Source: DATAUD01 sp035511075 (GTDB lineage Bacteria; Verrucomicrobiota; Verrucomicrobiia; Limisphaerales; Palsa-1400). Taken from it: 64,000 bases of DNA. Of this stretch, positions 17,422-26,273 are shown piece after piece. A program made the translations under genes and the position numbers. The notes under the pieces are model-generated. The model saw only the letters and a program-made list of their open reading frames with translations. It made no database searches and was not told the origin of the DNA. The stretch covers positions 29,499-93,498 of the forward strand of contig DATKFW010000038.1 in the NCBI GenBank assembly GCA_035511075.1, written 5' to 3'. Position 1 is the first letter of the stretch. The number at the start of each line of letters is the position of its first letter.

Positions 17422-19563
17422 ATGAAAATGCGATTCTCAAATCTTGTCACAGGCGCGCTGACAGCGATCCTCGGCGCTTACGGCAGCTCGCCAGGCAGAG
17501 CCCAGCCCGCCGCCGCGCAAAACGCCAGCCTGGAGGCATTTCAAAGCGCGGCAGCCCGATATCACTCCATCATTACCGTCCCGACTTTCGAGACCACGAC
17601 CAACGAACTCGAAACCTCCGTTAAAGAGACGGTTGCGCGGGCGCAAACGGCGCTCGATCAGGTTGGCCGCCTGCAACCCGCGCAGGTGACTTTCGCCAAC
17701 ACCGTCCGCGCCCTGGACGACGTCGGTTACATCATCGGCTCCACTGAGAATCGCCTCACCGTCATCAAGGAAACAAGCCAGGACCCGGCGGTGCGCGACG
17801 CGGCGACGGATCAATTAAAGATTCTCGAAGCATGGGCGGTCGGACTGGATTACCGCATGGACGTTTACCGCGCGGTCAAGGCTTACTCGGACACGCGGCC
17901 CAGCCTTGAGGGCGAGGATGCCAAGCTGCTCAAGGACACGATGCGGGATTATCTCCGGGCCGGGCTGGCCTTGCCCCAGGCGCAGCGCGACGAGGTGGAG
18001 GCGCTCCGAAAAAAACTTTCCGGCCTGGAGGAAGACTTCAAGAGCAATGTGACCAAGGCTGAGCGCCGCCTGGTGTTTACACGGGCCGAAATGGAGGGCG
18101 TGCCGGAGGATTTTCTGGATCAAAAGGGCGTCAAGAATGATGACGGCACCTATGCCGTCATGGCCAATATCACGTGGCATTACCTCACTGTGATGGAAAA
18201 CGCCAGGAATGAGCAGACCCGCTTGAAAATGGAGACTGCGCGCGACCAATTGGCCCGTGACGAGAACGTTCCACTGCTTCAGCAGCTTCTGGTCATTCGC
18301 GATACGATCGCCAAGAAACTCGGTTACAAGAGCTGGGCCGATTACGTCATCGAGATAAAAATGGCCAAGACCGCGGCGCAGGCGACGGATTTTCTGGAGC
18401 GCCTGAAAGTGGGGTTGCAACCGAAGTTCGACTCCGAGATCGCCGAGTTTCGCGCCCTCAAAATCAAAGAGACCGGCGATGCCAACGCGCAGATTTACCT
18501 CTGGGACTGGCGTTACTTCGCCAATGAACTCAAGAAGGAAAAATACACCATCGATGAGGACGCCCTTAAAGTTTACTTCCCGTATCAGCGCTGTCTGGAA
18601 GGAATGTTCGCCATCTACCAGAGGATTTTCGGGCTCAAATTCCAGCGGATCACACCGCCTTATAAATGGGTCGATGATCTTCAGCTTTACGCCGTGTCCG
18701 ATTCCGCCACCGGCGAGCCGATGGGTCTGTTCTACCTCGACATGTTCCCGCGCGAGGGCAAGTACAATCACTTCGCCGAATTCGGGATCATCGACGGCAA
18801 ATTGCTCGACGACGGTCAATACCAGCGTCCAACCGTCGCGCTGATTTGCAATTTTCCATCGCCCCAGCCCGGCGTTCCCTCGCTCCTGGACCACGAGGAC
18901 GTGGTGACGCTCTTTCATGAATTTGGCCACGCCATGCACGCAATCCTGACGCGCGCCAAATACTCCCGCTTCTCCGGCACCAGCGTGCCCGGGGATTTCG
19001 TGGAAGCGCCGTCGCAAATGCTGGAAAACTGGGCGTGGGACAAGAAGGTGCTTGACAGTTTTGCCGCCGATTACCGCGATCCTTCAAAAAAGATTCCGGA
19101 GGAAATCCTCAACCAGCTCAAGGCCTCCAAACTGGCCGTTGAAGCCTCCTTCTACCGCCGCCAACTCGGCTTTGGTTTGACGGACCTGGCACTGCACACC
19201 CAAATCCACGCCGGCAATGTCCAGGAAACCGTCCCGCTGTCCAACAGAATCGTCGCGGAGACTTTTTTCCCTGAGCCGCCTGACACGGCATGGGTCGCCT
19301 ATTTCGGGCATATCATGGATGGGTACGACGCGGGCTATTATGGTTACGCCTGGGCCGATGCCATCGCCGCGGACATGGCCACGGTCTTTGAAAACGCGCC
19401 CGACGGATATTTTGACGTCGAGGCGGGGGCACGTCTGCGCAGGGAAATCTACGAAAAGGGCAATTCGCGCGACGTGGAAATCTCCATCGAAAAGTTTCTT
19501 GGCAGAAAACAGTCGGTGGAACCGTTCCTGAAAAAGATCGGCATGGCCGCGCCCGGGAAATAG
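17422..19563 (+). CDS. M3 family oligopeptidase with signal peptide
   Basis: A 713-residue zinc metallopeptidase of the thimet oligopeptidase/Dcp/OpdA group. The active site HEFGH is at residues 499-503 and is followed by VEAPSQMLENWAW, supplying the third zinc ligand Glu. A hydrophobic N-terminus (NLVTGALTAILGAYGSS) ending at an Ala-rich stretch suggests export to the periplasm. The helical N-terminal half that closes over the catalytic cleft is present, so length is normal. It cleaves short peptides. Divergent oligopeptide ABC ATPase genes lie immediately upstream. Confidence 0.9.
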   Translation: MKMRFSNLVTGALTAILGAYGSSPGRAQPAAAQNASLEAFQSAAARYHSIITVPTFETTTNELETSVKETVARAQTALDQVGRLQPAQVTFANTVRALDDVGYIIGSTENRLTVIKETSQDPAVRDAATDQLKILEAWAVGLDYRMDVYRAVKAYSDTRPSLEGEDAKLLKDTMRDYLRAGLALPQAQRDEVEALRKKLSGLEEDFKSNVTKAERRLVFTRAEMEGVPEDFLDQKGVKNDDGTYAVMANITWHYLTVMENARNEQTRLKMETARDQLARDENVPLLQQLLVIRDTIAKKLGYKSWADYVIEIKMAKTAAQATDFLERLKVGLQPKFDSEIAEFRALKIKETGDANAQIYLWDWRYFANELKKEKYTIDEDALKVYFPYQRCLEGMFAIYQRIFGLKFQRITPPYKWVDDLQLYAVSDSATGEPMGLFYLDMFPREGKYNHFAEFGIIDGKLLDDGQYQRPTVALICNFPSPQPGVPSLLDHEDVVTLFHEFGHAMHAILTRAKYSRFSGTSVPGDFVEAPSQMLENWAWDKKVLDSFAADYRDPSKKIPEEILNQLKASKLAVEASFYRRQLGFGLTDLALHTQIHAGNVQETVPLSNRIVAETFFPEPPDTAWVAYFGHIMDGYDAGYYGYAWADAIAADMATVFENAPDGYFDVEAGARLRREIYEKGNSRDVEISIEKFLGRKQSVEPFLKKIGMAAPGK

Positions 19564-19646
19564 GCCGCAGCCCCTTCGCTGCTCCCAATTCCAATCTTAA
19601 TCTCAACGGTAAGAGAACTCGGATTGAATTGGTCCGGCGAAAGAAT

Positions 19647-19823
19647 CGGGAGGGGCGAGCAGCACCGCGAGCAGCACCGCGTGCGGTGCACCTCTCCTCT
19701 GTTCTGACTGTGCCTCTCTCCTCTGTAGTGAATCCGCGAGCTCCATTTCGATCTGGCTCACATGCTAACCGAAAACGTTCAAGACCCAGACGAATTTGGG
19801 ACTCGCGGCGCTCGCCCCTCCCG
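19647..19823. repeat. Short element with 14-bp inverted ends and internal GC-rich repeats
   Basis: The 383-base gap between the M3 peptidase and the discoidin-like gene contains two exact 14-base inverted copies, CGGGAGGGGCGAGC at 19647-19660 and its complement at 19810-19823, about 150 bases apart. Just inside the left end GAGCAGCACCGC is repeated in tandem, and two CTCTCCTCTG copies follow. No credible gene lies inside. The structure is like a small non-autonomous (MITE-like) or REP-type intergenic element. No second copy was seen in this window, so mobility is unproven. The rest of the gap (19564-19646 and 19824-19946) shows nothing recognisable. Confidence 0.5.
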
Positions 19824-19946
19824 GAAAAATGGTTGGATTGCCCCAGCCTGAGAAGCGCAATTCCAAAAAAATGAGATGCGCCGTCCCCGCTTGCGCGCGT
19901 CACTTTGCGCTTTAATCCCGGCGGCGGGCTTGTTAATCCTCAATGA

Positions 19947-20618
19947 ATGAAGACATTCTTTTTCCTGGCGGTTTTGGCGGTTGGCGGAGTTTATTCGGCG
20001 GCGGCCGACGACTTAGTGCCCTTGCCGCTTGTTTTGCCCCCGCCCGCAATGAAGGGCACCCCCCAGGTCATGCCGACCAATACCACCGCCCTGCCGCTGG
20101 ACGACAAACCGCGTCCCGTGTTCCTGGCTCCCAAAGGCGTCGCAAACGTCGCGTTCGGCAAGCCGGTCACGGCCAGCGATCCCAATTTGATTTCCGGCGA
20201 ACTGAAGCAGATCACCGACGGCAAAAAGCAGGCCTATGAAGAGAACGTCGTCACGTTGCGCCGCGGCGTGCGCTGGGTGCAGATCGATTTGCAGGGGGAA
20301 TATAATCTTTACGCCATTGTCCTGTGGCACGATTTTACGACGCCCATTGTTTGCCGGGACGTGATTGTGCAGGTTTCTGACGACCCGGAGTTTATCTCCG
20401 GCGTGACAACGCTCTACAACAATGACCAAAAAAACAGCGCCGGCCTTGGGATCGGCACCGACCGCGAATACTTCGAGAACTCCCTGACCGGCGCGGGCAA
20501 ATTGATCGACGCCAAGGGAACCAAGGCCCGCTATCTCCGCTGCTACAGCAAGGGCAGCACCGACAGCGCCCTCAACACCTACATCGAGATCGAGGCGTGG
20601 GGCCTGCCGGCCTCATGA
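19947..20618 (+). CDS. Secreted discoidin (F5/8 type C)-like domain protein
   Basis: This 223-residue protein begins with a signal peptide (KTFFFLAVLAVGGVYSAAA). A short proline-rich segment follows, then a beta-sandwich domain from about residue 65: NVAFGKPVTASDP, ITDGKK, RWVQIDLQGEYNLYAIVLWHD, and RYLRCYSKGS with the final YIEIEAWG. This is the layout of a discoidin/F5-8C module, which commonly binds carbohydrate. The stop codon overlaps the ATG of the downstream membrane protein (ATGA), so the two are translationally coupled and may work together at the envelope. Confidence 0.75.
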   Translation: MKTFFFLAVLAVGGVYSAAADDLVPLPLVLPPPAMKGTPQVMPTNTTALPLDDKPRPVFLAPKGVANVAFGKPVTASDPNLISGELKQITDGKKQAYEENVVTLRRGVRWVQIDLQGEYNLYAIVLWHDFTTPIVCRDVIVQVSDDPEFISGVTTLYNNDQKNSAGLGIGTDREYFENSLTGAGKLIDAKGTKARYLRCYSKGSTDSALNTYIEIEAWGLPAS

Positions 20619-22177
20619 ATCGGTGGTTCGTAGCGGGCCTGGCGTTCCTCACCGGCGCCGGGCTGGCCTTGCGCCTTCCGGAATTGGGACTCCGGCCCAT
20701 GCACAATGACGAGGCCGTCAACGCGATGAAATTCCGCCTGCTTTGGGTCAATAATAGTTACAAATACGATCCGAACGAATTCCACGGCCCAACGCTTCCC
20801 TACATGACGCTGGCCTCCGCTTTCCTCGGCGGCGGCGGCGACTTCAATCAATTCACGCTGCGCACGTTCCGCGCTGTGCCCGCTGTTTTTGGAGCGGGCT
20901 TGATTCTGATGCTGCTGATTCTGGCGCCGGATTTTGGAAAAGGGGAAACTCTGTGGGCGGCCGCGTTGATCGCCGTGTCGCCCGCGATGGTGTTCTACAG
21001 CCGGTATTACATTCATGAGATGCTCCTGGTGTTTTTTACCGCGTTGAGCTTTTTCTCCTGCTGGCGCTACGTCCGAAGCGGACGCCTGGGATGGGCGCTG
21101 GCGGCGGGAATCGGCCTGGGCCTGATGTGCGCAACGAAGGAGACCTTCGTTTTCGCCGTCGCCGCCCTGGGCCTGGCGGTCGGAAGTTCCGCGGCTTGGA
21201 GTCACTGGCGCGGCGCGGACGCCCCCGCCCTTGCCTGGCGGGGAAAGTGGACCCACGTCATTTTGGCGTTGCTGACCGCGCTCGCCGTCACGGCGCTTTT
21301 TTTCTCGTCATTCTTCACCAATCCACAGGGATTGCCGGACGCGCTGCGCACGTACATCCCCTGGATTCGGAGGGCCGGCGGTCAGACTCCGCACGCGCAC
21401 TCCTGGGCATTTTATTTTCACCGTCTTTTTTGGTTCCGCGCCGCGGGTGGTCCGGTCTGGAGCGAGGCGCTTGTGGCGGTGTTGGCGGCGGCCGGTTTTT
21501 TCGTGGCGTTGTTTGGAACTACGGGGCCGCTTCCGCGCCTGATCGCCTTTTACACGGTCTGGCTGACATTGATTTACACCGTGCTGGCTTACAAGACGCC
21601 GTGGTGTCTGCTCGGCTTTTATCACGGAATGATTTTATTGGCCGGAGTGGGCGCGGCGTCCCTCTTGCGCGCGTGCAGGACGGTGGGTTGCAAAACGGCG
21701 CTTGGCCTGGCGTTGGCGGCGGGCATCGGCCAGCTCGGCTGGCAGGCTTGGCGCGGCAATTTCGCTTTCGACAAGGCCGGCGCTGCGTATTGCGCCAGCC
21801 CGAAAAACCCCTACGTCTATAGCCAGACATCGCCCGACATTCTGCAGCTCGTCGCCACCGTCGATGCGCTGGCGCGCGTTTCCCGCGACGGTTACGAAAC
21901 GATTGTTGAAGTGATGTCGCCGCAAAGTTACTGGCCCTTGCCGTGGTATTTGCGCCGTTTCACTCGCGCCGGTTATTGGGATCAAATCCCAAACCAGCCG
22001 CTGGCCCCGATCATGATCGTCTCGACGGAATTGCGCGCGGCGTTTGACGAACGGCCAGGCAAGACGCATCTCATGGCCGGCTACTATCAATTGCGTCCCA
22101 ACGTATTCATGGAGCTTTACGTCAGCGTTCCGCTGTGGACCCAATACGTGAAAACACTTCCTCCGGAAAAGGATTGA
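20615..22177 (+). CDS. TIGR03663 family multi-pass membrane protein (Agl23-like)
   Basis: A protein of about 520 residues. The N-terminus is LRLPELGLRPMHNDEAVNAMK, with the D-E pair typical of GT-C fold glycosyltransferases, followed by a dozen or so hydrophobic helices and a soluble C-terminal segment. This matches TIGR03663, the group that includes archaeal flippase-associated Agl23. Such proteins are thought to move or transfer lipid-linked sugars, but no substrate can be named. ATG at 20615 overlaps the preceding stop as ATGA. The convergent korB gene ends 31 bases after it. Confidence 0.8.
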   Translation: MNRWFVAGLAFLTGAGLALRLPELGLRPMHNDEAVNAMKFRLLWVNNSYKYDPNEFHGPTLPYMTLASAFLGGGGDFNQFTLRTFRAVPAVFGAGLILMLLILAPDFGKGETLWAAALIAVSPAMVFYSRYYIHEMLLVFFTALSFFSCWRYVRSGRLGWALAAGIGLGLMCATKETFVFAVAALGLAVGSSAAWSHWRGADAPALAWRGKWTHVILALLTALAVTALFFSSFFTNPQGLPDALRTYIPWIRRAGGQTPHAHSWAFYFHRLFWFRAAGGPVWSEALVAVLAAAGFFVALFGTTGPLPRLIAFYTVWLTLIYTVLAYKTPWCLLGFYHGMILLAGVGAASLLRACRTVGCKTALGLALAAGIGQLGWQAWRGNFAFDKAGAAYCASPKNPYVYSQTSPDILQLVATVDALARVSRDGYETIVEVMSPQSYWPLPWYLRRFTRAGYWDQIPNQPLAPIMIVSTELRAAFDERPGKTHLMAGYYQLRPNVFMELYVSVPLWTQYVKTLPPEKD

Positions 22178-22208
22178 TTCCGCGCGCCCAACGCCCGGAA
22201 TTTGCCGA

Positions 22209-23159
22209 TTATTTCAGCCGGTTGAACGTGGCCTGCAATATTTCCCAGTCTTTCTTTCCGGCGACCTTTTGACGCGCTTGCGCATTGATATCGGCTTCAA
22301 GCTTGTTCTTGGTCGGACGGTCGGATTTGAAAAAAATACCGAAATGCCCCGGGAACGGAGCGTCGGCCAGTTTGTAGGCGGCCATCTCGTCGGTGGCATC
22401 GTGGTCCGCCGGCACAAGCTGGAACGTCCCGCCTTTGCGGGGATTGGACGAATCGAAGGCCCCTTCGTAAAACTCGACGCATTCGCTCAGGCACTCGATC
22501 ACGCTGAAACCGTCGTGGTCCATTGCCGCCTCCATCATTTGCAGCAGATGATTGGGATTGGTGTGCGTGGCCCGCGCCACAAAGCTCGCCCCGGCGGAGA
22601 TCAATTGCTTCATCGGGTTGATCGGCTGGTCGACGGCGCCCCAGATGTCCGTCTTGCTTTTGAAGCCCAGCGGCGAAGTCGGCGAGGTTTGCTTCTTTGT
22701 CAAACCATAAACCCAATTGTCCATGACGACGTACGTCATCTTGATGTTCTTGCGCGCGCAATGATTGAGGTGATTGCCGCCGATGGAAAAGGCGTCGCCG
22801 TCACCGCCGAACACAAACAGGTGAAGGTCCGGACGCGTCAGCGAAATGCCGCTGGCAAAGGGCAACGCGCGCCCGTGAATAAAATGCGCCCCGTGCGCCT
22901 GCACGAAGTACGGAAACCGGCTGGAGCAGCCGATGCCCGCCACTGTGGCAATCTTCTCGTGCCAGATCTTGCGCCGCTCAATCATTTTGAAGTAAAGGGC
23001 CAGGATGGAAAAATCGCCGCAACCGGGGCACCACGTCGGGTGATCGGCGGCGATTTCCTTCTTGGTCAGCGGCTTGCGCTCGGTTCCGGGGAGCGGCGGC
23101 GCCGCCGGCACGGAAGTGATGTTGCCTCGTTGAGGGACTTGTACTGTGGCTTCGCTCAT
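22209..23159 (-). CDS. korB: 2-oxoacid:ferredoxin oxidoreductase, beta subunit
   Basis: This 316-residue subunit carries thiamine diphosphate and probably a [4Fe-4S] cluster. HPTWCPGCGDFSIL and GIGCSSRFPYF provide Cys ligands, and FGGDGDAFSIGGNHLNHC is the TPP/Mg motif. The length and motif pattern are those of KorB-type 2-oxoglutarate or related 2-oxoacid oxidoreductases, which use ferredoxin. Substrate (2-oxoglutarate or pyruvate) cannot be fixed by inspection. It follows the gamma-alpha fusion subunit by 30 bases, the standard two-gene arrangement. Confidence 0.9.
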   Translation of the reverse strand: MSEATVQVPQRGNITSVPAAPPLPGTERKPLTKKEIAADHPTWCPGCGDFSILALYFKMIERRKIWHEKIATVAGIGCSSRFPYFVQAHGAHFIHGRALPFASGISLTRPDLHLFVFGGDGDAFSIGGNHLNHCARKNIKMTYVVMDNWVYGLTKKQTSPTSPLGFKSKTDIWGAVDQPINPMKQLISAGASFVARATHTNPNHLLQMMEAAMDHDGFSVIECLSECVEFYEGAFDSSNPRKGGTFQLVPADHDATDEMAAYKLADAPFPGHFGIFFKSDRPTKNKLEADINAQARQKVAGKKDWEILQATFNRLK

Positions 23160-23189
23160 AAATTGATTCTGTTTGACAAGCTCGAAAGT

Positions 23190-25007
23190 TTAAAGTTTGC
23201 GCAATCCCGCGGCCACGTCGGTCTTGACCCGGTCCAGGATTTCGCGCACGCGCCAGGTCAGGCCGTCGGTCTTGTTCAATCCGCGGATTTTTGGCAGGCA
23301 ATAGCGCGCGCGCAATATGCCGGCAAGCTGCCCGTAGCCGTAAAGTCCCTCGTCGTTCATTTCCACGACAACGACTTCATTGAAACCGGCGAAAATGTTT
23401 TCCAATCCGTCCGGCAGCGGGCAGATGTGGCGCAAATGGACGGCGGAAACGCTGTTGCCGGCCGCGCGCGCGCGTTCGACCGCTTCGCGGATGGGGCCAA
23501 GGGTCGAACCCCAGCCGACCAGCAGGACATTGCCTTCCGGCGGCCCAAAAACTTGAGGCAGGGGCAATTCGGCGGCCAGTTTCTGCAATTTGCGCCGGCG
23601 GCGGGCCGTCATCTGCATGTGCAGCTTGGGCGAGCCGGTGGGATGTCCCATTTCGTCATGTTCCAATCCGGTGGCCACGGGATATTTGCCGTTCAAAATC
23701 GGCGTGCCCGGCGCCACTCGCGGCTGGACCTCGCCGCTCAACGGATACGGGACGTACTCGGCGACGGGGGAAAGATCCGGGGCGATGTCCTGGCAAAGCT
23801 GTTCCAGCGGCGGTTCTTCAAAGGCCTCGATGCGCGTGGCAATGGACTGATCGCTCACTATGAAGACGGGAACATTATACTTACGCGCGATGTTGACCGC
23901 CTCGATGGCGGTGTAGAAACAATCCTTCACGCTGCCAGGGGCTATAACGACCCGCGGGGCGTCTCCATGTCCCCCAAAACAAACCATGTTCAAATCGGAT
24001 TGTTCGACGCTGGTGGGCATCCCGGTGGAAGGGCCGCCGCGTTGGATGTCGCAAACGATCAGGGGCACTTCGGCCATGACGGCCCAGCCAATGGCTTCGG
24101 TCTTCAAGGCAACACCCGGACCGCTCGAACCGGTGACCGCCACGCGCCCGGCCCAACCTGCGCCGATGGCCATGCAGACCGAGGCCAGTTCGTCTTCGCA
24201 CTGAACGAATGTGCCGCCGTATTTTGGCAATTCACGGCGGAGCAATTCCATGATTTCGGACCATGGCGTAATAGGATAAGCGGCGCCAAAACGAATCCCG
24301 GCCGCGATCAAACCATACGCCAGGGCTTCGTTGCCGGTCATGACAACCTGGTGGCCGTTTCTTTTCGCGCCTTCAGTAAACTGGAACGTTTCCAAAACGC
24401 TGCCCAGCGAGTAGCCATAGCCGGCATGGAAGGCGGACAGAGCGTTCTTGACGATGCTTTCGTCCTTGCCCCCGAACCGCTCGGCGATGAGCCGTTCCAG
24501 CTTGGGCACATTCAAATCGAACATCCGGGCAACCAGGCCGAGGGTGAAAATATTTTTCCCTTTGTCCTTGGCAGTGCCGCCAATGGCTTCAACCGTCCGG
24601 CTGGAGATCGGCACCGCGACGTGCCGATAGTCCTGGTTCCAATCCGGGTTGGGTTGAACATGATCGGAATCGTAAAGCACCAATCCGCCTTTGCGCACCG
24701 AAGCGATATGGTCGTCGTAAGAATGTTGATAAAACGCCACCAGAACATCCGCCTCGTCGCCGGCGCTCAATACTTCCCCCGACCCGATTCGCACCTGAAA
24801 AATCGACGGCCCACCGGAGATGGTTGACGGAATGGTCATAAACGTCATGACCTCTTGTTCGCTTCGCCCGGCCAGTCGTGCCAGAAAACCGCCGATGGCC
24901 TGGATGCCATCCTGTGAATTGCCGGCAAAGCGGATGACGACTTCGGATATTTTCGACACTTTGAGTGCCGCGCCGGTGCCCGGCGTTGTTGCTGTGGATT
25001 CGCTCAT
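23190..25007 (-). CDS. korA: 2-oxoacid:ferredoxin oxidoreductase, fused gamma-alpha subunit
   Basis: A 605-residue protein. Residues 15-190 form a gamma domain (VVIRFAGNSQDGIQAIGGFLA), followed by the alpha/pyrimidine-binding domain (GNEALAYGLIAAGIRFGAAYPITPWSEIM, then VAVTGSSGPGVALKTEAIGWA). This is the gamma-alpha fusion of KorA. With KorB it catalyses reversible CoA- and ferredoxin-dependent oxidative decarboxylation of a 2-oxoacid, probably 2-oxoglutarate, for the TCA cycle. The upstream gap is AT-rich. A long ORF on the opposite strand across korAB is a shadow caused by codon bias. Confidence 0.92.
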   Translation of the reverse strand: MSESTATTPGTGAALKVSKISEVVIRFAGNSQDGIQAIGGFLARLAGRSEQEVMTFMTIPSTISGGPSIFQVRIGSGEVLSAGDEADVLVAFYQHSYDDHIASVRKGGLVLYDSDHVQPNPDWNQDYRHVAVPISSRTVEAIGGTAKDKGKNIFTLGLVARMFDLNVPKLERLIAERFGGKDESIVKNALSAFHAGYGYSLGSVLETFQFTEGAKRNGHQVVMTGNEALAYGLIAAGIRFGAAYPITPWSEIMELLRRELPKYGGTFVQCEDELASVCMAIGAGWAGRVAVTGSSGPGVALKTEAIGWAVMAEVPLIVCDIQRGGPSTGMPTSVEQSDLNMVCFGGHGDAPRVVIAPGSVKDCFYTAIEAVNIARKYNVPVFIVSDQSIATRIEAFEEPPLEQLCQDIAPDLSPVAEYVPYPLSGEVQPRVAPGTPILNGKYPVATGLEHDEMGHPTGSPKLHMQMTARRRRKLQKLAAELPLPQVFGPPEGNVLLVGWGSTLGPIREAVERARAAGNSVSAVHLRHICPLPDGLENIFAGFNEVVVVEMNDEGLYGYGQLAGILRARYCLPKIRGLNKTDGLTWRVREILDRVKTDVAAGLRKL

Positions 25008-25411
25008 TTTAAAATCGTGCAGTATCGTTCAAAATCGTTCGCGCCACCCAGACCTGGACGAGTCGTTTCGACACTCCAACTTCACATGGTGGCGAATAGG
25101 ATTCACGGTTCCAGATTAACATCACATGATAAGAATGTCAAATGCTGACGGAATCGCGCAAGCTGCTAACAATAAAACACTTGCAAACGATTTTCGCCGA
25201 AGTTTTGGGTGCTCCTCGGAATATATAAGCAGCGCTAATGGCTAGACTCTCCATGTTAACAAAATTTAATAATTCTTATCCGTCCCTCAAGTCCTTCAAT
25301 ATTTGACGCTCGGACACGCCCTGCGGTTCAACAATTCGCCGCGTTTGGCGTTGCAATTGGGGTTTGACAGCGCCGCGGACCAACTTTACGCTGGAGGCAG
25401 GATTAAACGAT
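25008..25411. other. AT-rich intergenic region between divergent genes
   Basis: This 404-base region separates korA from a proline-rich small membrane protein. It is notably more AT-rich around 25130-25270 than the genes on either side, which fits divergent promoters. A TTGACA at 25364 has a poor -10 partner that would start transcription inside the ribosome-binding site, so I do not call it. No RNA gene or repeat recognised. Confidence 0.4.
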
Positions 25412-25864
25412 ATGGCTGAAAATACTCCTACTCCGCCCGGCGGCGCGCTGCCGCCCAGACCGCCTGAAGCCGCCAAGGTGCAGCCCAAGAAGGAAACGGT
25501 CCGCATTAATTTGCCGCCCAAGCCGACCTCGGCGCCAACGATCAAATTGCCCACATTGGCCCCTGGCGCTCCGCCGCCGCCTTCCGCTGCCGCCGCCGCG
25601 CCTGTGGCGGCAACCGCCGCTCCCGTCGCCTCAAGGGCTCCGGCGCCGCCCGTTCCGCCGGCCTCCGCTCCAGCAACACGCATGGCCGCACCGGTCCAGC
25701 AGCCTAAAGCCGTTGCCCCGGCCGCTGCTCCGCGTCCTGTGTATGCTCCTGCGGGATTAAGCGGATTGGACAAGGGTCTGGCCATCGCCGCCGCCGTCAT
25801 CGCCCTGGCATCGGCGGGAATAGTGGTCTATCTGGTATTTATCCTGAAAGACACAGGAAGCTGA
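25412..25864 (+). CDS. Pro/Ala-rich small membrane protein
   Basis: This protein is 150 residues long. The first 115 residues are low-complexity and rich in Pro and Ala (for example PPPPSAAAAAPVAATAAPVA). The C-terminus holds one transmembrane helix (KGLAIAAAVIALASAGIVVYLVFIL). It is probably tail-anchored with a flexible cytoplasmic N-terminus. ATG at 25412 is chosen because the region before it lacks coding character and GGAGG lies some 14 bases upstream. Thioredoxin follows after 44 bases. I do not recognise a named family; similar proline-rich proteins are common in Verrucomicrobia. Confidence 0.65.
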   Translation: MAENTPTPPGGALPPRPPEAAKVQPKKETVRINLPPKPTSAPTIKLPTLAPGAPPPPSAAAAAPVAATAAPVASRAPAPPVPPASAPATRMAAPVQQPKAVAPAAAPRPVYAPAGLSGLDKGLAIAAAVIALASAGIVVYLVFILKDTGS

Positions 25865-25908
25865 GTTCAATTTGAAGTTTGGGTATAACGTGACAAATTG
25901 ATTAAACT

Positions 25909-26244
25909 ATGACCGCCTCAACGATTCTAAAACTAAACCAGGCCAATTTTGCGGAACAAGTCCTTGGCGTACCCGGCCCCGTAGTCGTCGATTTTTGGGC
26001 CGAGTGGTGCGGTCCCTGCAAAATGATCGGCCCGCTCCTCGATGAACTTGCCGGCGAGTACGATGGCCGCGTTCGCATCGGCAAGGTCAATATCGATGAG
26101 GAGCAGGCTCTGGCCACTGAATACGGCATCCGGGCCATTCCAACGCTGCTCTTTTTCAAGAGCGGCGAGGTCGCGGGGCAGATCGTCGGTATGTGTTCAA
26201 AACGCGATCTGAAGCAAAACATCGACCGCCTGCTGGGACCCTGA
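25909..26244 (+). CDS. trxA: Thioredoxin
   Basis: A 111-residue thioredoxin with the active site WCGPCK near residues 34-39, preceded by VVVDFWAEW, and the cis-proline loop IRAIPTLLFFKSGE. It is a cytoplasmic disulfide reductase, with no signal peptide. Length is standard. The type II secretion F-family gene begins 29 bases later on the same strand; that is probably incidental co-transcription. Confidence 0.95.
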   Translation: MTASTILKLNQANFAEQVLGVPGPVVVDFWAEWCGPCKMIGPLLDELAGEYDGRVRIGKVNIDEEQALATEYGIRAIPTLLFFKSGEVAGQIVGMCSKRDLKQNIDRLLGP

Positions 26245-26273
26245 TTCCAGCGCCCGGGCCTTGATCGGCATCC

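Noticed and set aside
17815..19017. 400-codon minus-strand frame inside the M3 peptidase gene
   Set aside because: Antisense to a clear metallopeptidase with an intact HEFGH site; no ribosome-binding site or protein-like motifs.
22269..24827. 852-codon open frame on the plus strand across korAB
   Set aside because: It is fully antisense to two well-recognised enzymes and its translation is low-complexity His/Arg/Gln-rich, typical of the shadow frame of GC-rich genes.
25364..25392. TTGACA with TACGCT at 17-base spacing as a promoter
   Set aside because: The -10 match is poor and the predicted start point would place the ribosome-binding site upstream of the transcript.
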